This document shows, piece after piece, positions 12,721-64,000 of a stretch of DNA of 64,000 bases. The notes under the pieces are model-generated. The model searched no databases. It was not told where the DNA came from and was given only the letters and a program-made list of their open reading frames with translations. Positions within the stretch are counted from its first letter, which is position 1, and each line of letters opens with the position of its first letter. The stretch is from Sipunculus nudus. Lineage: Eukaryota > Annelida > Sipuncula > Golfingiida > Sipunculidae. A program made the position numbers and the translations under genes. The stretch lies in the NCBI GenBank assembly GCA_026874595.1, contig CM049311.1:7603676-7667675 (forward strand), read 5' to 3'.

Positions 12721-13192
12721 TTAAAGGTGCCCATTCACCTACCCTTTGAAAACGTATTTATGTGATATCTGGCTTCTTATGTGTATATATGAATGACCTA
12801 AGGGTAATCTCGGTTGTGAAAATTTCTTATTACGCTTTTGTGAAGGATGTATGAACTTTTTTATCAACAACATGTTTGTAAACACAGCAATGTTGACAAA
12901 CGGGAAAAACATGTAACTTAGGGCTGTAGGTTGCATATATGAGGAGGTTGAAAGGTCACTTGTTGAAAAACTTTATTTGCAAACCTCTGGCTTTTCCTAC
13001 TTAGTTCCAGATGCCCTTGTTGAATTTGTTTTGATTATTTGGCGGGCCCCTCAAAATATAAACACGGTGATATATATATAAAACAAGCTGTCTATGTGCG
13101 GTGATATGCATGTTTTCTCGGCTACTTTTATAAAAGCTCCAAGGGATTACCTTCAGTTTATAAAGGTCAGTTAGGTGATTGGGCCCCTTTAA
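12721..13192. mobile_element. TTAA-flanked MITE, 472 bp
   Basis: Left end TTAAAGGTGCCCATTCACCT; right end, reversed, TTAAAGGGGCCCAATCACCT. The two ends match at 18 of 20 positions. Both termini carry TTAA, the target-site duplication typical of piggyBac-type elements. No transposase is inside. A second copy of the same terminus starts at 63884. Confidence 0.75.
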
Positions 13193-14083
13193 GTTATCAA
13201 CTACATATCACATGTGTGTGACCAACATCATCTTTATTTAAATTCCAGCATATTGTACAGAATAATAAATACACAAGTGAGATGGAAGTATATAGCTTAG
13301 GTGTCTATTTCAATATGGAAAAGAAAACCCATGATATGTTATACCTGATATATTTTACATAAAGGCAAACGTTCATTTTTTTTGTTAAAATAAGTCACTT
13401 AAATTATTAAAATGTACAGAACGTCATATTATTACCGCAACTTTTAACCGTGTACCCACTTATTGTCGATTGGCGCTTATCTATATTTGTAATTATAAAA
13501 GTAGAAAATTGATATTCTGTTCTTCCATAAACGTATGAACAAAATTTTAGAAGAAAATCGCTATGATTGGCTATAATTTGTTATCGAATATTCTGAGAAA
13601 AGAATGCAACTAATAAGTCTTAACCTTAACACAGCAAGAAAAAGTAGAAACCCGTTTCATATTTCGGAGATGTTTAATTACCTAACCTTCCCGTCATGCT
13701 TTCTGTACAGAGAAGTGGTTTACATTGTCTTCTATTTGCCTCATAGCGATAATTTATAAATCCTATTTTTAATCAGAAAATACAAAAATAAATAATTATA
13801 CCTACATAAGTCATGTTAATAAACTTAAATAGCTCATTTTGATAAAAAAACGTCCGCTCCCTGACACCCCTCTCCTAATAAGGAAGACACTTGAAAAATA
13901 CATTTTTAACATAACGAATGTGCTGATGATGTATCGTGTTCAATATCGCAACGGGAACTAATCATAATCACTACTTGAAGAACAAGTCGCCCCTTCCATA
14001 GTCTAGTCATCAATCAATTAGTTTTTGTTTACACAGAAAGGTCCAGATGTATGGCCGATGTATTGCTAAATCTTTCATTCTGC

Positions 14084-56419
<42,336 letters not shown>

Positions 56420-56439
56420 CTGTGGTCGAGGAAGAACGT

Positions 56440-57200
56440 GCAACTTTGGTAAAATTATTCCTATAATACGAGTCAAGTTCGTTCATAAATAATTCGTTCA
56501 TAAATAATACGTCGATCTTGTCTTTATTCCTTCCGCGGTCGGTTCGTATCAAGTTCAAATCGGTTAAAATTGCCCATTCAGCTCATTAGGATATCGTTTC
56601 GAAGCAGTCCAAGCCCGTCCGTAGTCAGTTTTAAACCCGTTCGTAAAAAGTGCTACTTCGTTCCTTATACGTTGAAACCCGTTCTAACTAGCTTGTAACT
56701 CAACTACTTCGTTTCCATACAGTTCACTTCGAACTGACACGTCCTGCTTTCGTCCCTAAAGCGTGCAGAACATAATTGCAATCGCGCCCTGGCCCGACGG
56801 CTATAAAATCCCAGCGCGTTCTTGTCAGTCCTCATTCCCATTCCTCGGTTCATGTTATCATTGTTATGACTTTAAACAAATGGCCTTATTATGTTCTATA
56901 TTATATACATATGACACAATAAATAAATAAATATAAATGAAATTCATCGTAGACTGGCCCACTCGTTGAAACGGTTAAGACTAAATTCTTGCCTCTGACG
57001 GAGAAATCAAACGTTCTCTAACGGTCTTGTAACGCTTAGTGTCAGTACTGCCACCTTTCGGCAAATATATAAATCAACATTATGAAATTCATCGTAGACT
57101 GGCCGAGTCCATGAAAGGGTTAAGACTTAATTGTTGCCATAAAAATCAAACGTTTTCTAACGGTCTTGCCACCTTGCGGCAAATTATATAACTATTTACT
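56440..57200 (+). promoter_or_regulatory. Possible solo LTR: TATA box, initiator, poly(A) signal
   Basis: TATAAAA at 56802-56808, an initiator-like TCAGTC at 56825-56830 and AATAAA at 56918-56923 are in LTR-like order and spacing. Upstream is a repeated CGTTCATAAATAATTCG motif. Downstream a ~145-bp direct repeat starts at 56938 and 57083 (GAAATTCATCGTAGACTGGCC). No TG...CA ends, primer site or pol gene were found. A cellular promoter is the alternative, but no gene follows. Confidence 0.3.
56938..57190. repeat. ~145-bp direct repeat, two copies
   Basis: Both copies share GAAATTCATCGTAGACTGGCC, GGTTAAGAC, AAATCAAACGTT, CTAACGGTCTTG and GCCACCTTnCGGCAAAT. The second has a deletion of about 30 bp. 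Confidence 0.8.
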
Positions 57201-57829
57201 ACCCTGGCCAACACGGAGCTTCGTGTATCAATGCCTGGAATCACATATTATTTACGCATTTTAGTAGCGAACATATAATAATAACTATCTGGAAGGGCTA
57301 AATTCACCGTTTCTTTTCAAGTACAAGGTTACAAACACTCGCCTAATATATTCATGGTCATGGCCTATATAAATGACATATAAAAAACAGAATTTGTTCC
57401 TCTCTAGAACATATGACCATTTTCTACTTTAATAAATGTGTTATAAACTTTATTTGCCCTCTATATAAGATAAAAAAAATGACCATCTTCATGTCGAATT
57501 TACTTGATTAAATGTGAAGCATCATACATACAATGCCATGTTTATTTTAAGAAATGTGACCTAAACAAAATAAACTTTTATTACATAAACATAAGCATGT
57601 GTATTATACAAACATGTAAACAGCTAAAAGTTTTCTTTAATAAACATCATCCTGTTACTTCATCTCATGTTCACGTGGAAACACTTTTATTAAATAAACA
57701 TCCTTGTTACAGCAAAACATTTTATAACTTCTCATGCACATTTTGAGATGGTGTTGATATAAGTTTTATTAAAGATTTAAACATTAAGCAGTCATCCTCT
57801 AATGCCACGATACTCATACATCAATCATC

Positions 57830-59140
57830 CTGTCCTGTCATGGCACACGTGTCCTGCTGAGCTGTTGAAATAATCTCTTAAATAGTCCCTATGTCTCTTA
57901 GCCAAATCTGTGCCTCTGTTTTCTCCCTTTGTGACGTAAAAGTCTCGCAGGTTGACATCTTGTCTCCAGGCACCAGGGTTGAGGTTGTGAGCACCATCTT
58001 CAGCATCCAGTTGAAAGCTCTAAATGGCTGTGTATCGGAGACGGATGAAATTGTGAAGGAAAATACAGCTAGGCTTCAACGACAGTCTGTACAATTCCTG
58101 TTGAATTGTGGACAAGAGGACTCTCCATCTGTGTGCTATAATGCCACACTGATTTGCGACCCGCGTCTGGCTCTAGAGATCCTGTAGTTGGCAATAATTT
58201 CTTCTCATGTCAGGTGACGGCCTATAGTCCGTTTCACCACCTGCTGTCCACCTGTTTTTGTAAATGATTTACTTAAATGTTTATATTTTTCAATAATTTC
58301 AAAGAAAACAACATATGGAAGAGACAACCTAATATGGCAATTAAGGATCTTACAATAAATCCCCTGTTTATGTTTCACAACATTTTAGTCTCTTTACCAT
58401 GATCTGGCAGTTATGATGTGTCCCTCCATAAGTAGCCATCTTTGTTTAAGCTGGTTATATTTTTTAGAGTGTTTACATGAGATCATCTCATCGGAAACTG
58501 TCAGTTGAGGCTGTTTTTGCATGTGACCAATGACCTTGACTGCCATAAGTGGGTCAGATATGTTGTAAAATGTTGATTGATTTCTCATATTTTCAAATAA
58601 TTCTCTGTCTTAAATAAGGTTTTAGGTTGGTATTTATTTACCTCGTTGAAAATTGGGTCCTTTAATCCTCTACACTACAATTTTGTCCCTTGAAATGTAA
58701 CTATTAACAATTTTCATAGCAAAAAACGGGTGGACATGAGGGGATGAAATGGACTATAAGTATGGATTCATGAGGTATGGGCGAAGGCAAAAGCGTCATC
58801 TCCCAACCGGAAATAGGGAAAGTCCTGGACATTTTTCGGCAAGGGAGGAGGTAGAGGGAGTCTAATGGAGCCATCATTTAAGCATTCTTTCAGTTCTGAC
58901 TGGTTGTAGTCCTAGGCATCCGACTGGCTTCCAAAACCTCCAACATCTATCCACATGGGTTTGTAATCTTCATGTACAAGGGCCATAAGAACAATTGAAT
59001 GGAAGCCTTTGTAGTTGTAGTACATGGTTCCAGTCCTGGGAGTCTTTCTGGTGGAATCATGTTTCCCATACAGGGCACAGCAGGCATGATAACTGTTAAT
59101 TGTACACAATGTACAGAGTGAATAGAAAAAATGTAGCATG
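57830..59140 (-). pseudogene. Harbinger (PIF/HARBI1-type) transposase relic
   Basis: Minus-strand reading in order: ACCALYGKHDSTRK, MYYNYKGFHSIVLMALVH, WIDVGGFGSQSDA; then [25 protein letters not shown]; then NYRISRARR, AHRWRVLLSTIQQE, LHNFIRLRYTA; then LDAEDGAHNLNPGAWRQDV and LRDYFNSSAGHV. These are the conserved blocks around the DDE catalytic core and C-terminus of Harbinger-type transposases: a D of the IDVG block, a second D at GDDAF, and the ENAFG/RFR helix region. Several stops and frameshifts, and a MITE at 58225-58756, disable it. The N-terminal part and terminal repeats were not found. Host HARBI1 genes are similar, but the decay argues for a transposon copy. Confidence 0.85.
58225..58756. 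mobile_element. MITE, 532 bp, nested in the Harbinger relic
   Basis: Ends TAGTCCGTTTCACCACCTGC and, reversed, TAGTCCATTTCATCCCCTCA; similarity continues to about 35 bp (TGTCCACCnGTTTTT). TA flanks both sides (58223-58224 and 58757-58758). Removing the element and one TA restores an open transposase reading across the join (LMNPYLGRHLT). Confidence 0.8.
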
Positions 59141-60129
59141 TAGCGTTGTATTTAAAGGACTGGATGGACGCAGTTAAAACGTGATGAGCTCGTGGTGTGA
59201 TTTGATTGATCGCCGTAACAGCGTAGTTACAACGCACTGGTTGTGGTGCGCGGGTAATCATATGATTATTCAAAACTTTGTTTGAACATGGCAGGAGCAG
59301 TGAGAACCAGGTGGGAACGTAGTGCGGACGAGTTGTGAACTTAGCAATCCCCCCACCCCCACTCATTTTTATCATGTTCCCGCTGCCTTCATCTAAATTT
59401 TAAGGACTCGGTGCGGTCTTCTAGTCTTCGTCAAAGTGTGATGGGGATTAAACGTACTGAAACTGGATTTTTTTATTATATAGAAAAGGAATGCAGGTTT
59501 CATAGTTATATTGAAATAAATAAATATATCGGTCTAAGTGACGACTTTCCTTATCATTTTATATATTGCATCAGCTCCTAATACTGAATGAAGGTCCTTA
59601 AGTTGAACCCATATCAATCTACTAGGAACTAAACGATCAAAAGTCTTAGTCCCATTCCCTAAACAAAAGTTGCATGGAAATAATGATTTAAAGTTTGAGA
59701 AAAATGTTATCATTTTTTCTTGAAATCTTGAAAAAAAAAACTGCTTTCTTGATCTCGAACGTCGAATAAGACTGGTGATGTCATATACAAAGTAATCATT
59801 ATTCCTAAACCAATTCATACCACTCTTGCTATGACTACTTTTGATAGTTTTGTATATCATATGTATATATCGCTCTTATATAATAATATATAACAAGGAT
59901 TTTTATGTGGAAAGTAATAAATTCAACATTACAAAAATGACCCCAATTTTCAGTACGGCATCGGTTGGTTTCTTTAATAGAAAGACCTAAGGAACATATT
60001 GATGTATGGTGCTTAATGTATATATTTTGGTGCATGTATGTTCCATAGACTGGAAATTACATGTCTTCGAAACCAAGTTACTAAATAAATATGTAAAGCT
60101 CGTCGTCTGTATTATGATAAATTAAACCC

Positions 60130-63030
60130 GTATAATAATTAAATGCCAGGAAGCATCAGGGAGGCCTTTAAGTATTTAATACCATCTAAATCAGCAAATT
60201 ATATTTCCAGTTTTGAAATAAATCCCAATAAATTCAATGATTTTTTTAGTACGATAGGGACAAACATTAGAAAACATTATCCTACAGATAACGTGTTCGA
60301 GACCCCTTCTCCCAAAGCCTTCCATTTTCCGCCTGTTTCAACAATTTTTTTTCACAATTATTAACTAGTGGATTATGGGCCATGACGCTCAGCTGAATTC
60401 AGGGAAAATTAAACAAAGGGTAACATGACCCCAGAGTGCTCAACATCATGCATTTTGCCAATAGACCTTAGATATAGTTTAAGGTGACCTCATTCTAAAT
60501 CAAGCACGCCCATATGTGCGCATGTTACTGACAGTGTGTTAAAATCATGTTTTTTCATACAGCTTGCAGAATATAGGGCACAGTGGCATTGTTTCAGGTT
60601 TTCAAGATTTATTTTCACAGGAACCTGCCTGGATTTTAATCAAAAAGGTCTAGGTCACACTGTAACCACCACGCAAATTGGTCCTATAGGGTGCTCAAAT
60701 AATGTTCTTTCACACATCTTGCAGAATATAGGTAACTTTGACCTAACTTAAGGTTTCCAAAGTGATTTGCCTAAGCCCATCCTGGATGTACAGTTAGAAG
60801 ATTCTAGGTCAAACGGTAACAGTTTGTACCCTACCCTATTAACAGCCAGACTGTTTTATTTGAAAGTCTCAAAAATAGAAAAAAAAGTAAAAATAAAAAA
60901 CAGGAGGTGCCACCAGTCTACAGGAAGTTATGAAACACTCCATGATCAATGTGCATGCAAAGAATCATGGCGATCATGTATAGTTATTCAGACACTGGAG
61001 CTTTCGTATCAAATTTTTAATTAATCGGGGGGGGGGGGGAGCTAACAAGCCCCATAGCTGCTAGAATATGGGTAACAGAGACCTTATTTCAAGTTTCCAA
61101 AGAGAATATTTTTTGGACCACCCTTGATGTCAAGTTAGAAGATTCAACGCTTATAATGTGTGTCCTGTTTCTTTGAAGATCTAAAAATAGAGAAAAAATG
61201 CATTAAATTGGAAAAAAATACAGGTGGCGCCACCAGTCTGCAGGAACTGACGAAACACTCCATGATCAACATTCATGCAAAGCATCATGATCAGCAATGC
61301 ATTAGTTATTCAGTTCCTGGAGCTTTTGTATCAAATGTTTAATTATTCTTGGGGGTTACATCTCAGCACCATAGCTCCAAAGATATAGATGACAGAACCC
61401 TAATTTCAGGTTTCTAAGAAGATTTTTCATTGACCTCCCTGGATATAAAGTAGGAAGATTCTAGGTACAGCGGTTATGATTTGTGCCTTGTTAACGGACG
61501 ACCGGACGGCCAGACAAACGACGGACGAAAATGACCGCTACAGCTCGGATGACTATCAGTCAGCTGAGCTAAAAAGTAGCCCTCGTATCACTGACGATAT
61601 TCTTGGTATATCTGGTATCCTCCATAAAATATCCGCTACATTCATTTCACAAAGTCTTGCGTATCAATTTAATCGCTCTCTTAAAGTTGTATAATCCTTG
61701 ATGATTGGAAAACTGGAATTGGAAAGATCGTTCCTATACATAAGTGCTCGGTTACAAAGAGTGACCCTAATAATTATCGACCTGTACCTATCATTGGCCA
61801 TATGCCTAAGGTACTGGAATCATTCGTCAAGCATAACATAATTTCTTTTTTTTCCAGTAAAAACCAAATGTCCTCCTATCAACAAATTGCTTATCTCTAA
61901 AACAGATCTGCGCCTCAAACACTTCATACACTACCCTAGTTGATGAATGTTTAAAAAAACCGGAACACAATATCATTGCTGCTTCAACGACATAAGAAAG
62001 GATTTTATAGCCTTAATCATTTAGTTTTATAAAGTAATTTAAAACAAAATCGCATAATCGATGCTGAACTTATTTGGTTTAAAATTTTTTTAACTAGCAG
62101 GAGATATTTAGTATGTGTAAATGATGAACACTCTAAAGAATGTCTTTTTGAATAACGGGAGCCCTCAAGGCACAGTTCTAGGCCCGATCTTAAATCCTTC
62201 TGTATATTAACGACTTTTCTATATATTCAAATGAAAAATGTATGATATATGCTGATGGCATCTCAATATATTATTCCTAAGATTCACCCTAACTGCCTTC
62301 AAAAACTGACATTGCTATTAAGTGGTTAAATAATCACCGACTTTGTACAAGCCTGTGAAATCCGAAGTAATTTTATCTGGCAAAAATCAGAAAACCCGAG
62401 ATTAATACAGACGACATAACATTACATTCTTTCCAGAGTACTAAATTCTTTGGTATAATCAGTGACTCAAATCTGCTTTGGAAAGAGGATATTCAGTTTC
62501 TATGGGAAAAAATAAAATCTAAATTAAGACTAGTCCTTCTCATTAAGATAATACCAGCTACAAGACTGAATTCCATATATTTTGCCCTTTTTCAAAGTCA
62601 CAATGATTACTGAGAATCTTTATGGGGCATTTAATTTTAAATAGGATACAAAAGCTTCAGAACATAGCCGAGCGTGTTGTTTCCAGTTATTGTGACTACA
62701 ACACATCATCTGCGTCATTAGTTAAAAACCTAGGTTGGATGACTCTGGAATAATTGGTATCGATATTTTATGTGTTCAATCGTTTATAAATGTTTGTCTG
62801 AAAACGTACCTGAACTTTTTAAAACGGTTCTCAAATTGCATATGATGTCATACGAAACACGATCTTCTCACAGCCATAATTTGATTTTACCGATGCTCAA
62901 GCGTGAATGTTGTAAGTTATGTTGGTCCATATATATCTATTTATATTTATATAGATGTTTGATGCGAGAGAACAATTTATATTATTCATGTTTATATAAT
63001 CTAAAACCTACCTTTTTATCAATTACATAA
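60130..63030 (+). pseudogene. LINE ORF2 relic, split by a Pearl-like element
   Basis: Left part (60130-60360): INPNKFNDFFSTIGTNIRKH and FHFPPVSTIF, the segment between endonuclease and reverse transcriptase. Right part (61576-63030): LHKISATFISQSLAYQFNRS, DPNNYRPVPIIG, NGSPQGTVLGPI, CMIYADGISIYY (for the YADD box, altered to YADG), SKNQMSSYQQIAY, and a C-terminal YKCLSENVPELFKTVLKLH. Stops and frameshifts are frequent. A non-LTR element of the Jockey/CR1 broad type is likely, clade not assigned. Confidence 0.85.
60361..61575 (+). mobile_element. Pearl/Helentron-like element, 1.2 kb, inserted in a LINE
   Basis: Same ends as the element at 16241: TTAACTAGTG...ATGGGCCATGACGCTCAGCTGA at the left, CAGTCAGCTGAGCTAAAAA at the right. 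It has two to three diverged 336-bp-type units (GGTGGCGCCACC at 61223) and a GACG tract at 61490-61527. The LINE coding segments on its two sides fit together. Confidence 0.7.
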
Positions 63031-63293
63031 GATTTATATATGTACGGATTATATGTTCAATGTCTTATATGTAACGTCTATTGGTCTATCAACATATTTT
63101 TTTTTAATATTTTACACCGTATCCTGAAAAATGTATTCGATATGGCATTATGTCATGTCTTATCTGTATGATGTACATTTTATTCATATCATGTGTGACT
63201 AACTTTACCAAGGACCCTATTAAGAAACAGCAAATGAGCTAAAAAAAGGCCATCCTGGTAGAACATGTTAAAAAATAGATGCATCATCCTGCT

Positions 63294-63800
63294 GCCGTAT
63301 TTCCTTGAAAAGACGCCCGGGCGTTTTTTTTTTTTTTTTTTTTTTTTTATTCAGTCGCTGCTTTCATTCGGCGTCTTAACAAGGCCGGCTTCTATTTAAG
63401 GCCGGCGTTTTTTCAAAGACAAAATAAAAAAAGAACACGTCAAAACAATAAACCCGCCGGTCACTACTCAGCGACACAAGTGAAAACATCGCCGGTACAA
63501 GGGTTGTGTTTATAAAATTTCCTTAGATGCCATATGGATATGGGACACGCGCACAGTCGACAATCACGCACGATAATAAGAATTTACGGGAAATCAGTGC
63601 GAGAGACTGCAGTTGTCAACAAAAATCTGTCTGCGCCGGCCTCTTGAAACCCCCTTGCTTATGCGGCTGTTCCATTTATTTTACATCGCGTGCAGTTGGT
63701 AACATTGTTCCCCCCCCCCCAAAACGGGATGGCTCTTCCATTAAATATGCATTACGTACAACTGGTTGCATTGGTTCTTTTTTTTAAATAATTCTTAGGT
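63294..63800. mobile_element. Second copy of the 1.3-kb DNA transposon family (partial)
   Basis: Starts CCGTATTTCCTTGAAAAGACGCCCGGGCG, then a T tract, GGCCGGCTTCT, GCCGGTCACTACT and GTCGACAATCACGCACG. It aligns in the opposite orientation with 44700-45165. No right-hand terminus was recognised before the window end. Confidence 0.6.
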
Positions 63801-63883
63801 TTATTGTTTGTTGTAGCTAAACAATACTGATACAATTATTTAAGATTTTAATATCATTCTCTATAAAAAGGCCGCATGTCAGC

Positions 63884-64000
63884 TTAAAAGGGGCCCAATC
63901 ACCTATAAAGCATGTTGAGTAAACACGAAAAATAGCTTCTTCCTTTAAAATAATTCTGTACCGGCCAAAACATTGTCCTGAAACCGTTTGCTTTCTCCTG
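63884..64000 (+). mobile_element. Left end of a TTAA MITE (cut by the window)
   Basis: TTAAAAGGGGCCCAATCACCTA matches the right terminus, reversed, of the element at 12721-13192. It runs off the window. Confidence 0.55.

Larger units (their letters stand above)
8704..14083. other. Intergenic region between two convergent genes
   Basis: No exon with the family motifs was found on either strand. It contains an AAT microsatellite, one LINE scrap, TC and TA tracts near 12441-12491 and a TTAA-flanked MITE. The rest is unremarkable AT-rich sequence. Confidence 0.6.

Noticed and set aside
57891-58187. 98-codon plus-strand open frame
   Set aside because: It is antisense to the conserved C-terminal block of the Harbinger transposase, which explains the open frame.
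59534-59860. 108-codon minus-strand open frame
   Set aside because: No family recognised, AT-rich composition and no splice support. Could be repeat-derived, but nothing shows it.

Overview
The window is AT-rich, intron-rich eukaryotic DNA crowded with degraded transposable elements. It most likely comes from a bivalve mollusc. This is an inference from three things: large extracellular genes with fibronectin-III-like repeats, tandem-repeat elements of the Pearl/Helentron type, and many tRNA-SINE, LINE and MITE relics. No prokaryotic gene organisation, rRNA gene or CRISPR array was seen.

Two large genes for modular extracellular proteins lie tail to tail. The plus-strand gene (1-8703, 5' end outside the window) has about 17 exons. 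They encode fibronectin-III-like repeats, short cysteine-rich linkers, one large cadherin-like (tandem-95) exon and two EGF-like domains. The minus-strand gene runs from 56419 down to 14084. I placed 53 exons by splice sites and reading-frame phase, about 10 kb of coding sequence or 3,300 residues. They encode a partial C-type lectin-like domain, EGF-like cysteine-rich modules, a long array of fibronectin-III-like repeats, a cysteine-rich linker, and one large exon with an embedded jelly-roll-like domain. Fifty of its 52 consecutive exon junctions keep phase; the other two each point to a small missing exon. Both proteins use the same repeat grammar: a W-x-G-F core, a Y-x-W strand, an NKAG-type turn and a VDxTPP linker. 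They are probably paralogues. Binding or adhesion outside the cell is the likely role, but this is inferred from domains only.

Layout: 1-8.7 kb plus-strand gene, with one intron filled by tandem repeats; 8.7-14 kb intergenic, with a LINE scrap and a TTAA-flanked MITE; 14-56.4 kb minus-strand gene. Its introns hold a 4-kb Pearl/Helentron-like tandem-repeat element, two LINE fragments, SINEs, AT microsatellites, minisatellites and a 1.3-kb inverted-repeat DNA transposon. From 56.4 to 64 kb there is no host gene that I can see, only elements: a possible solo LTR, a Harbinger transposase relic split by a MITE, a LINE split by a second Pearl-like element, a second copy of the 1.3-kb transposon family, and the start of a second TTAA MITE.

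The exon coordinates were worked out by hand from splice signals and phase, without transcript evidence. Expect small errors at individual junctions.
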